Below, one piece after another: positions 15,843 through 23,050 of a stretch of DNA of 64,000 nucleotides. This DNA comes from Desulfocurvibacter africanus subsp. africanus DSM 2603 (GTDB lineage: Bacteria; Desulfobacterota; Desulfovibrionia; Desulfovibrionales; Desulfovibrionaceae). Each line of letters starts with the position of its first letter. Position 1 is the first letter of the stretch. The position numbers were made by a program, and so were the translations under genes. A model generated the notes under the pieces. That model was not told where the DNA came from. It made no database searches and was given only the letters and a program-made list of their open reading frames with translations. The stretch is from assembly GCF_000422545.1 (NCBI RefSeq), contig NZ_AULZ01000022.1, forward strand, positions 1 to 64,000. The letters are read 5' to 3'.

Positions 15843-15927
15843 TCTCGTGCATACGCGGTTTAGCCCGTGAGCCCTGACAGATACTGGAAAGGAATGGACG
15901 AGGCGCGATCAAGAATGTTACGAGCAG

Positions 15928-15945
15928 ATCTCGAAATGGTGACAG
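15928..15945 (-). promoter_or_regulatory. Pho-box-like sequence in the GAK/pitA divergent region
   Basis: On the minus strand this reads CTGTCACCATTTCGAGAT: a perfect CTGTCAC half-site, four-base spacer and a weaker second half. The same layout occurs upstream of phoA (28916-28933). It is 118 bases upstream of pitA and about 380 bases upstream of the PHP gene. Confidence 0.3.
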
Positions 15946-16062
15946 ACTAGGCTGGCATCAAGGCCAGCGAGCTCCATGGCTCCCGGGTGGGAGCTTTTTC
16001 CTTGTCTTGCCAGATTCGCGCGGCTGCGGAGAACCGTGCCGCGTTTCCTCTCGGGAGTGGAA

Positions 16063-17298
16063 ATGGATTTCTATGATCTGTTTTTCTATCTGTCCATGGG
16101 CGGCGGCTTGCTTATGGCCTTCGCCCTTGGCGCCAACGACGTGGCCAACTCCATGGCTTCGGCCGTGGGCGCCCGGGCCATTACCGTACGACAGGCAGTG
16201 CTCATCGCCGCCCTGCTCAACTTCGTCGGCGCGGTTTTGCTCGGCTCGCAAGTTACAGCCACCATCAGCAAGGGCATCATCGATCCGACGGCCATCACCG
16301 ACCCGCGCGTGATGACGCTGGGCATGTTCTCCTCCCTGCTGGCTGCCGGGGTTTGGGTGCTCGTGGCCACGCTCACCTCGCTGCCCGTGTCCTCCACGCA
16401 TTCCATCGTGGGGGCCATCCTGGGTTTCGGCTTCCTGGTCGGAGGGCCGGAGGTGGTGAACTGGCTCAAGATGGGCGGCATCGTCATGTCCTGGATCATC
16501 TCGCCCTTCTTCGCGGCCATAATAGGATTCCTTGTCTTTTCGCACATCCGCAAGACCATCTTTGTCAGCCACGACTTTATCCGCCAGTCCAAGAAATGGG
16601 GAGCTATTTGGATGGCCCTGACCTGCGGGCTCATCATGATCTCCTTTTTCTACAAGACTCCTTTCGGCGAGCGGTTGGATTTGAGCCTGGGCGCCGCCGC
16701 GGCCGTGTGCCTTGTCGTCATGGCCGCGGCCTGGATAGTCACCCGCCGCGGTCTGGAGAAGCTCGTGCCCGACCCGGCCGCAGGCGCCGAAGGCGTGGAG
16801 CAGGTCTTCCGCAAGATGCAGATATTCACCTCGTGCTATGTGGCCCTGTCCCAGGGCGCCAACGATGTGGCCAACGCCATCGGTCCCGTGGCCGCGGTGT
16901 ATGTGCTGGCCAAGACCGGCATGCTGGCGACCAAGGCCGAGGTGCCTATCTTCATGCTCGTGATCGGCGGCCTGGGCATCGCCCTGGGCATCGGCTTGCT
17001 GGGACACAAGGTCATGGCCACGGTGGGCGAAAAAATCACCACCCTGACCAACACCCGCGGCTTTGCCGTTGATATCGGCGCGGCGACTACGGTGCTTTTG
17101 GCCTCCAACCTGGGCCTGCCCGTGTCCACCACCCACGCGGCCGTTGGCGCGGTCACGGGCGTGGGCCTGGCTCGCGGCTTCAAGGCCGTGGATTTCGGCG
17201 TGCTGGGCCGCATCGTAATCTACTGGGTTTTGACCGTGCCGGCGGCGGCCTTCACCAGCGTGCTCATTTATCGCATTCTTGACTGGATCGTGAGCTAA
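16063..17298 (+). CDS. pitA: Inorganic phosphate transporter, Pit family
   Basis: 411 residues from the ATG at 16063, with GGGAG 8 bases upstream; the open frame starts earlier but without membrane-protein character. Two internal copies of the Pit signature are present: FALGANDVANSMASAVG near the N-terminus and SQGANDVANAIGPVA in the second half, each paired with a LPVSSTHSIVGA / LPVSTTHAAVGAV motif. About ten membrane segments. Imports metal-phosphate coupled to protons or Na+ in the inner membrane. Forms an operon with the DUF47 gene 53 bases downstream and is divergent from the GAK operon. Confidence 0.93.
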   Translation: MDFYDLFFYLSMGGGLLMAFALGANDVANSMASAVGARAITVRQAVLIAALLNFVGAVLLGSQVTATISKGIIDPTAITDPRVMTLGMFSSLLAAGVWVLVATLTSLPVSSTHSIVGAILGFGFLVGGPEVVNWLKMGGIVMSWIISPFFAAIIGFLVFSHIRKTIFVSHDFIRQSKKWGAIWMALTCGLIMISFFYKTPFGERLDLSLGAAAAVCLVVMAAAWIVTRRGLEKLVPDPAAGAEGVEQVFRKMQIFTSCYVALSQGANDVANAIGPVAAVYVLAKTGMLATKAEVPIFMLVIGGLGIALGIGLLGHKVMATVGEKITTLTNTRGFAVDIGAATTVLLASNLGLPVSTTHAAVGAVTGVGLARGFKAVDFGVLGRIVIYWVLTVPAAAFTSVLIYRILDWIVS

Positions 17299-17351
17299 GA
17301 AGAAATATATTCGAGGCGGACGGCCTTTTTGCCGCCTACCCGGAGGTTCTC

Positions 17352-18029
17352 ATGCGTTTTCTGCGTCTGCCCATGTTCGGGCTGCTGACCCCCACGTCGC
17401 CACTGGACGGGCTCATCGACCACTACCAGAAGATCCACGCCTGCGTGGACCTCATCCGCGAGTCACTGGAGTGCTACCTCTCAGGCGGCACATGCCGGGA
17501 GTTCCAGGAACTGGTGGAACAGGTGGACAAGCTCGAGAATGAAGCGGACAAGATCAAGCGCTCCATCCGCAACAAAATGCCGCGCCGGTTGCTCATGCCC
17601 GTGGACAAGACGCTCTTCCTCAACTACACGAGCGCCCAGGACAACATCCTCGACGCGGCCCAGGAGGCTGTGTCCTGGCTGGCCATGCGCGCCGTGGATG
17701 TGCCGGCGGAGCTTCAGAAGCCCATGGTGCTCTTCATCGACGAGGTCATGACCACCGTGACTATGCTCGGGCCGGCCCTGGAGTCCACCATCCGCTTCAT
17801 CTACGTCGAGGAGCTGGACCGCTCCGCGGTCAAGGACAAGCTGCGTACCGTGCGCCGCCAGAAGGACAAGGTCTTCAAGGCCAAGGGTCCGCTCATCTCG
17901 GCCATCTACAACCAGGACCGCGACTTCAAGGACATCTACCAGCTCATCCATTTCATCCAGCGCATGGACGACATGAGCCACAGTGCAGGCAACTGCGCCG
18001 AGATACTGCGCGCCATGATCGCCAAGTAG
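17352..18029 (+). CDS. DUF47 (PhoU-like) Pit accessory protein
   Basis: 225 residues, all-helical, related to PhoU. Landmarks are LVEQVDKLENEADKIKRSIRNKMP (first helix pair, read here in parts: EADKIKRSI, LLMPVDKTLFL), then DNILDAAQEAVSWL and the closing FIQRMDDMSHSAGNCAEIL. DUF47 proteins usually accompany Pit transporters and are thought to regulate them. GGAGG ribosome site 6 bases before ATG. With the PhoU domain in the GAK operon, this gives two PhoU-like proteins within 6 kb. Confidence 0.9.
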   Translation: MRFLRLPMFGLLTPTSPLDGLIDHYQKIHACVDLIRESLECYLSGGTCREFQELVEQVDKLENEADKIKRSIRNKMPRRLLMPVDKTLFLNYTSAQDNILDAAQEAVSWLAMRAVDVPAELQKPMVLFIDEVMTTVTMLGPALESTIRFIYVEELDRSAVKDKLRTVRRQKDKVFKAKGPLISAIYNQDRDFKDIYQLIHFIQRMDDMSHSAGNCAEILRAMIAK

Positions 18030-18123
18030 CCGAGAGCGCTCCTTCAAAGCTCTTTTCGTAAGGTGCTGCGCTTGGCCCACCGCTTGGGGTCGTGCTGAGT
18101 GCGGGACGACGTGACTGTTTTCG

Positions 18124-18161
18124 GCGGCCGGGAACCCTGCTTGAATAGGGTTCCCGGCCGC
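18124..18161. terminator. Hairpin after pitA-DUF47
   Basis: 15-bp perfect stem GCGGCCGGGAACCCT / AGGGTTCCCGGCCGC with an 8-base loop, 95 bases after the DUF47 stop. No T-tract follows (TTGGCG), but the stem is strong and lies between convergent genes. The remaining part of this 360-bp gap (18030-18389) shows nothing else. Confidence 0.6.
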
Positions 18162-18389
18162 TTGGCGTTGATTGAAGCATTTCTTCTAGGAACCGGAGAA
18201 GGTTTTGCCCTCCCCAGACCCTACCACCAGGGACCACGGCCCCCTGGACCGCGCATTTCATGTGCGCATTGCTACAATTGACAATTGCGCGCCTTCGGAG
18301 ACCTGTCTCCTGACTTGGATGCGCTGCCTCCAGGCGAAACGGATTGCTTCGACAGGAACCTTGGGCGGACGAAAAACAGGTCCGGCTGC

Positions 18390-18701
18390 TTATTCTCCGT
18401 ATACGGTGGTCGTATATTGTCCGTATACGCCCAGGATGTTCTTCGCCCTGAAGTCGACGTGGCTGATCTTCGTGATGCCGCCGTCGCGTACCGCGGTGTC
18501 TATGCTGCAATCCCCGACGGCGACTAGGCCGAGCACGGAGATGCACTGGGCAGTGCCCTTCTTGTCCGTGCTGAGTTCAGCCGTGGCCGCCGAAGGCATG
18601 GTGACTCCGGTGTATATGGCCCCTGTGGGCAGTGGGGTCGCGCATCCGGAGAGCATGGCGGCTAGAGCAACAGTGGAAAGCAGGATGGGGAATGTTCTCA
18701 T
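18390..18701 (-). CDS. TRL-like family lipoprotein
   Basis: 103 residues from the ATG at 18701 (MRTFPILLSTVALAAMLSGC), with AAGGAG 8 bases upstream. It has a lipoprotein signal peptide with lipobox LSGC, then PLPTGAIYTGVTMP, SVLGLVAVGDCSIDTAVRDGG and ITKISHVDF, which match the TRL-like lipoprotein family (named after a tRNA-associated locus). The role is unknown; such proteins are often found in multiple copies in envelope-stress contexts. A hairpin in the 5' leader would cover the ribosome site. Confidence 0.82.
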   Translation of the reverse strand: MRTFPILLSTVALAAMLSGCATPLPTGAIYTGVTMPSAATAELSTDKKGTAQCISVLGLVAVGDCSIDTAVRDGGITKISHVDFRAKNILGVYGQYTTTVYGE

Positions 18702-18710
18702 GTGTGGACT

Positions 18711-18749
18711 CCTTGGTTCGATATGGATGCAACCTATACCGAACCAAGG
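18711..18749 (-). promoter_or_regulatory. Leader hairpin that would mask the TRL ribosome site
   Basis: Inverted repeat CCTTGGTTCG (18740-18749 read on minus) and CGAACCAAGG (18711-18720 read on minus), 10 bp with a 19-base loop. The 3' arm includes the first part of the AAGGAG ribosome site of the gene starting at 18701, so folding would hinder initiation. Candidate translational switch or thermometer; the same arms also form a simple palindrome at DNA level. Confidence 0.5.
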
Positions 18750-19009
18750 TAGCACGAATAAAGCGGCAAAGGCTACAGCAGCGAAATGAAACGTTGAGGG
18801 CATCGACCCAGCGCAGAATAAGAATAAACTGCTTCGCCACCCAACAGTGCTCTTCAAGGTGCTGGAAAAACGCTGAAGATTGGCAAAACCGACCGGTTTG
18901 TCAGTCTAGTGCGAACGGGCAGCGTGGCCAGGTCGGCTAGCTTCCGCAAGAGACGGATTATTCGCGCATTGGATGAACTCGGCTCAACCAACGCGAAAGG
19001 CGGGATGGA
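18750..19009. other. Intergenic, nothing recognised
   Basis: The stretch between the TRL leader hairpin and the CsrA-like gene stop. No open frame with a ribosome site, and no repeat seen. It should hold the TRL promoter, but I cannot place it. Confidence 0.4.
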
Positions 19010-19219
19010 TTAATCGACGGACTGTCGCGGATCGGGATTCAGGGACTCCCGAACGATCTGCACGCTCTCGGGCGCTTCGATCCAGACCTTCTTCTCGTTG
19101 AACGAGACTTCGATCTGGCCATCCACGACGATAGTTTTCCGATTGCCCCTGTACAGGACCTGGATCCTGTCTCCAACCTGAATGACGGTATCCTTGCTCA
19201 ACTTGAGGACCAATCCCAT
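19010..19219 (-). CDS. Divergent CsrA-like RNA-binding protein
   Basis: 69 residues. Aligning by eye with CsrA (LVLTRKLGESIRIGDDIKI...GIEAPKDVPVHREEI), this protein has LVLKLSKDTVIQVGDRIQV, then KKVWIEAPESVQIVRESL. The conserved IEAP and the RNA-contacting Arg of the last strand (VRESL) are kept, while the two N-terminal Arg residues of CsrA are replaced by Lys/Leu. CsrA dimers bind GGA-containing mRNA leaders and control translation; this paralogue may have altered specificity. GGGGGA lies upstream of the ATG at 19219. Confidence 0.75.
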   Translation of the reverse strand: MGLVLKLSKDTVIQVGDRIQVLYRGNRKTIVVDGQIEVSFNEKKVWIEAPESVQIVRESLNPDPRQSVD

Positions 19220-19937
19220 ACGTTCCCCCTAACATGGAAATCAACTAAGCAGCATGTCTATCCCCGAGAAATGGATGCTCAAATTCATGCGATAGCTCTG
19301 AACGTGCATTTAGTGAATTGTCGGTTCACGATGATGCTCAGTACACTAAGCCAAAACGACGTTCAACTACAAGTTTCAAAAAGATAATAGGTTTACTACA
19401 AGATTATATGCGTTTTCCATGCCGTTGATGAAAGAGCAATCATCTGGGCTGACGCGATAACGACTTTGGCAGTCTGGAATGAGTTCAAGCGCCGTCACAT
19501 TGCCTGTCGGCAGCTTGGCAAAGTGGAGACAGTGTGGTGCTCGCAGTGACACAGTGGTTGGGCTGAATTACTTCAAACAGATAATTGCAAGCCGCGGGGT
19601 AAGCCGATCATTGCATGGCGCGCTGGAAGTGGGCGGCTCCTTCACCATGCTCACCTGCAAAGGACCATTTCCAGACAGGGCGCTTACCGGCCCCAGTGGT
19701 CTGTCCCCCTGGCCCGCTTTGTGTGATTTCATTGAAATGTATTGTTCTTGGATTATCGGACTCGTATTCGCAGCCGAATATCTATTTTTTATGGATTCGC
19801 TTTCCCGAACAGGAAAAATCTTGCCTGAGCGTGACCTGCGTCACTTCACGCGCGCCGATAAGGAGTTAGATAGGAGTCACGACAGGGAGCGGAACATAGG
19901 TTCCGACCAAATATTTCCAAGCCGGAAGGAGAAAGCC
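19220..19937. other. Long leader region upstream of the dicluster ferredoxin gene
   Basis: 718 bases without a convincing gene. The plus-strand frame from 19479 is continuous with the ferredoxin gene but its first 153 codons show no homology I know and no ribosome site. The region is moderately AT-rich and contains a GTGA-N6-TCAC site at 19831. Two divergent promoters (CsrA-like and ferredoxin protein) are expected here. Confidence 0.5.
19831..19844. promoter_or_regulatory. CRP/FNR-type (HcpR-like) operator candidate
   Basis: GTGACCTGCGTCAC has the GTGA-N6-TCAC symmetry of CRP/FNR-family sites; HcpR of Desulfovibrio recognises TTGTGA-N6-TCACAA. Outer bases do not match (GC instead of TT/AA). 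It lies 94 bases upstream of the ferredoxin protein start, a position suited to activation. Confidence 0.4.
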
Positions 19938-20885
19938 ATGAACAAGGTGCTGCGCAAGATAATCCAGATCGACGAGGAAAAGTGCGATGGCTGCGGCAAC
20001 TGCATCCCGTCCTGCGCCGAGGGCGCGCTGGCCATCGTGGACGGCAAGGCCCGCATCGTGAAGGATTTGTACTGCGACGGCCTGGGTGCCTGCCTGGGGC
20101 ATTGCCCGCAGGATGCCCTCAAGGTAATCGAGCGCGAGGCCGAGGAGTTCGACGAGGAGGCCGCCATGGAGCACGTGCGCCGCACGGCCGAGGCCGAGAA
20201 GGCCGGGGCCAGGACGGTCGCCCAGGGTTGCCCCGGCGGCAAGGTCGAGGTCTTCGAGAAGCCCGCGGCCAAGCCTGAACTCCAGACCATGGCCCAAGCC
20301 ACGCCCCAAGCTATGCCCCAAGCTATGCCAAAGACCATGGGTTGCGGCTGCTCCGGCAGCATGATCCAGGACTTCAGCCGTGAGAAGCCGGTTCCGGTCG
20401 AGCCCGGCGAGCAGTCCGGCGGCTGCCCGTGCAGCGGCGGAAAGTTCGCGCGCAAGCCGGTCGCCAAGGCCGAGCCGCGCCAAGAGCCGGCTCAGTCGGA
20501 GCTGACCCACTGGCCCGTGCAGTTGCGGCTCATCCCGCCCCACGCTCCGTTCCTCAAGGGCGCGGATCTGCTCATGGCCGCCGACTGCGTGCCGGCCGCC
20601 TACCCGAGCTTCCACGAGGAGTTGCTCAAGGGCCGCAAGGTGCTTATCGGCTGCCCCAAGTTTGACGATGCCCAGGATTACGTGCAGCGTCTGGCCGCCA
20701 TCTTCCGCGAGGCCCGGCCCCGCAGCCTGACCATCGCGCGCATGGAGGTGCCTTGCTGCGGCACGCTGACTCAGATCGTGGATGCCGCCTTGCGTGTGTC
20801 GGGTGTTGACGTTCCGGTGAAAGAAATGGTTATTACGAGGCAAGGTAAAGCCGTGGAGCAGGACAGGCTCGCGGCGAAGTTTTAG
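19938..20885 (+). CDS. Dicluster 4Fe-4S ferredoxin-domain protein with Cys-rich linker
   Basis: 315 residues from the ATG at 19938 (AAGGAG 8 bases upstream). Residues 16-26 (CDGCGNCIPSC) and 46-56 (CDGLGACLGHC) supply ligands for two iron-sulfur clusters. A Pro/Ala/Gln-rich linker includes two short Cys motifs, GCGCSG and GCPCSG, plus repeated TPQAMPQAMPKTM. The C-terminal domain (~180-315) carries IGCPKFDD and EVPCCGTLTQ, suggesting another metal or thiol site. This type is common in anaerobes as an uncharacterised redox protein. A CRP/FNR-like site precedes it and ferredoxin I follows after 68 bases, so co-expression is likely. Confidence 0.85.
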   Translation: MNKVLRKIIQIDEEKCDGCGNCIPSCAEGALAIVDGKARIVKDLYCDGLGACLGHCPQDALKVIEREAEEFDEEAAMEHVRRTAEAEKAGARTVAQGCPGGKVEVFEKPAAKPELQTMAQATPQAMPQAMPKTMGCGCSGSMIQDFSREKPVPVEPGEQSGGCPCSGGKFARKPVAKAEPRQEPAQSELTHWPVQLRLIPPHAPFLKGADLLMAADCVPAAYPSFHEELLKGRKVLIGCPKFDDAQDYVQRLAAIFREARPRSLTIARMEVPCCGTLTQIVDAALRVSGVDVPVKEMVITRQGKAVEQDRLAAKF

Positions 20886-20953
20886 AACCAGGGCGCACGA
20901 GGCGTAATCCCGAAATCGGCGCCGCCAGGGCGTCCGAGGCCAAGGAGGCATCA

Positions 20954-21151
20954 ATGGCTCGCAAGTTCTATGTAGACCAGGACGAATGCATTGCCTGCGA
21001 ATCCTGCGTGGAGATCGCACCGGGCGCCTTTGCCATGGACCCGGAGATTGAGAAGGCCTATGTCAAGGACGTGGAGGGCGCCAGCCAGGAAGAAGTCGAG
21101 GAGGCCATGGATACCTGCCCTGTGCAGTGCATCCATTGGGAGGACGAGTAG
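20954..21151 (+). CDS. Ferredoxin I, single 4Fe-4S
   Basis: 65 residues including Met. Cys ligands are in CIACESC (residues 12-18) and the distal CPVQC (55-59). It has the ligand spacing of a single [4Fe-4S] monocluster ferredoxin, and the sequence agrees throughout with Desulfovibrio africanus ferredoxin I as I remember it (ARKFYVDQDECIACESC...). It carries electrons in the cytosol, for example for pyruvate:ferredoxin oxidoreductase. GGAGG upstream of the start; a strong terminator follows. This is the best species marker in the window. Confidence 0.96.
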   Translation: MARKFYVDQDECIACESCVEIAPGAFAMDPEIEKAYVKDVEGASQEEVEEAMDTCPVQCIHWEDE

Positions 21152-21180
21152 GCTGCGCCGTCACGGGCAAGACTGAACCG

Positions 21181-21216
21181 GAACGGGTTGGGGATAACTC
21201 CCCGGCCCGTTTTTCT
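21181..21216 (+). terminator. Intrinsic terminator after ferredoxin I
   Basis: Stem formed by AACGGG with CCCGTT and inner GGGG with CCCC, followed by TTTTTCTG. Starts 29 bases after the ferredoxin stop. Confidence 0.85.
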
Positions 21217-21443
21217 GTGTTCTGGGAGCTCGGCGGCTTTGGTGCCGATGCACCAGGACCGATCCGTCGGACCAGAAAACTTGTGATCTTTTCCGCACCC
21301 GCGTCAGCAAGCCGCATAAGACATGCCCATTGCTTTCCTATAGTTCCTCCAACCCGCACGTCGAGCTTTCCTCCTGCCTGCGTTCCATGCTAATAATACA
21401 TGTGTCCTGCCGGACGCTTTATTCAGCAGTCGGGATCGGAGAA

Positions 21444-22322
21444 ATGGAGGCAGTCCTACACGCAAATGCATCCGAGGCGAAATGCGCCCCGGAACGCATC
21501 ACGAGAGCATCGGCAACGTCCTTCTTTCGCGCCCTGCGCGGGATAGATGCCGTATCTTGCCCGCGTTGCGGCCAGTCGGGCGCGTACGCGCTGCGCGACG
21601 GCCGCTTTCGTTGCCGGGGCTGCCGCTACACCTTCCATGAGTACGCCGGAACCTGGCTGGACCGGGTCAAGCTGCCGCCCGAGTACTGGCTCACGCTATT
21701 ACGCTACTTCGCCGAGGGCCTGCCCGTGGAGGACATGGCCCAACGCCTGGGCCTGAGCTACGCCACGGCTTACAAGGCCTGCCACACCGTGCGCCTGGCC
21801 ATTCTCGCCGCAAATTCCGATGAGGCGGCGCTGCTTCTGGACGAGCGCGGCGAGGCCATCTCCTTCTGTCCCAACGTGAGTACCGAGGACGTGCAGATGC
21901 ACTGCGTGCAGTGCCGTTCGCCCGTATTCCATGTCACCCGGGACAACGGCCAAGTGCGCGTGCGTCTGTTCGCCCTGGCCAAGGCCAGGGACGTTTTCAG
22001 CATGGACCTGCCCCTCAAGTGCTGGCGGACACTGCTCTATACCGGACCTTTTCGCGGCCATGAGGGCCTGATCTTTTCCTGCTGCAAGCGTGCTCGGGGC
22101 GCTTTCGGGCACAGGTTCGTAGGCCAAGCCTTGCCCCTTGATCGTGCCGGCGGATTCATGGAAATCGCCGAAACCTGGATGGCCCGTTACCACTGCCTAT
22201 CGCCACAGACCTACTATCTTTACCTCAAGGAGATCGAGCTGCGCTGCAACTGCCGGGACCAGGGCCTGCTGTCCATCCTGGCGCGCATGCTTATGGCTCC
22301 GGTGTCAAATTCTAGAGACTGA
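21444..22322 (+). CDS. IS1595/ISXO2-transposase-like zinc-ribbon protein
   Basis: 292 residues from the ATG at 21444. The N-terminus has a zinc ribbon CPRCG...CRGC followed by TFHEYAGTW and a helix-turn-helix (LPVEDMAQRLGLSYATAYKA), as in IS1595-family transposases. The rest keeps an Asp in LLLDERGE but has a Cys-rich segment (CVQC, FSCCKR, LRCNC) and I cannot find a complete DDE triad or flanking inverted repeats. It may be an immobilised or domesticated relative acting as regulator. It lies 219 bases upstream of nrfH on the same strand. The function is open. Confidence 0.65.
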   Translation: MEAVLHANASEAKCAPERITRASATSFFRALRGIDAVSCPRCGQSGAYALRDGRFRCRGCRYTFHEYAGTWLDRVKLPPEYWLTLLRYFAEGLPVEDMAQRLGLSYATAYKACHTVRLAILAANSDEAALLLDERGEAISFCPNVSTEDVQMHCVQCRSPVFHVTRDNGQVRVRLFALAKARDVFSMDLPLKCWRTLLYTGPFRGHEGLIFSCCKRARGAFGHRFVGQALPLDRAGGFMEIAETWMARYHCLSPQTYYLYLKEIELRCNCRDQGLLSILARMLMAPVSNSRD

Positions 22323-22541
22323 AAAAAAGCTGCGTCTCTCTTCCGCCTTGGTCTACATTAGTTTCTAACGTGAGGAACCTAGTCGCCGCGTGGATAGGCA
22401 CGCGAGTCAAGATCGATAGGAGGGCAGGATGAGAGAAATGCTAATTCCCTCGCCTGGCCCTGCGCGCCCGCCGGGGCGCGGCGGGCCGCATGCTGTGCCT
22501 GGGCCTGCTCCGACAGGCCTGGGATGGGAAGGGAGGCTGCT

Positions 22542-23006
22542 ATGGCATTGAAGGGTTTCTTGAAGCTGAAGTATCTGCTCGTCGCAGGCGTGGTCCTGGC
22601 CGCCTTGGGACTGTTCCTGGCTTTCGGGCCGCCGCATTTAATGGCCAAGACCGAGACGCCGGAGTTCTGCGCGTCATGCCACGTCATGCAGTCGGAGTAC
22701 GAGGCCTGGTCGCATCAGGGCGCGCACCGCCGCGAGCAGTGCGTGAGCTGTCATCTGCCGCACGACAATGTGGCCTGGTACTACACCTGGAAATCCATCG
22801 ACGGCATGAAGGACGTGCTGTTCTTCTATTCCGGAAATGTCCCGGAGCGCATCGAGATTTCCGAACACGGCCAGGAATTCGTGCAGGACAACTGCATCCG
22901 CTGCCATGCCGCGACCGTGGACAGGATGATGAACAAGGACCGCAAGTGCTGGGATTGCCATCGTCAGCTGCAACACAAGCTGACCGGTCCCAGGATGACG
23001 TTGTAG
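22542..23006 (+). CDS. nrfH: Cytochrome c nitrite reductase membrane subunit NrfH
   Basis: 154 residues from the ATG at 22542, GGGAGG ribosome site. One N-terminal membrane anchor (about residues 10-32) and four haem-binding motifs: CASCH, CVSCH, CIRCH and CWDCH. It is a NapC/NirT-family quinol dehydrogenase that passes electrons from menaquinol to NrfA on the periplasmic side. Forms an operon with nrfA 44 bases downstream. Confidence 0.96.
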   Translation: MALKGFLKLKYLLVAGVVLAALGLFLAFGPPHLMAKTETPEFCASCHVMQSEYEAWSHQGAHRREQCVSCHLPHDNVAWYYTWKSIDGMKDVLFFYSGNVPERIEISEHGQEFVQDNCIRCHAATVDRMMNKDRKCWDCHRQLQHKLTGPRMTL

Positions 23007-23050
23007 AAAACCTCGCGAGAGGGCAGGGATAATAGCCAGGGAGGATCATC

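Noticed and set aside
19479-19937. In-frame N-terminal extension of the dicluster ferredoxin protein
   Set aside because: No homology, contains the CRP/FNR-like site, and the ATG at 19938 has a strong ribosome site followed by a normal ferredoxin start.
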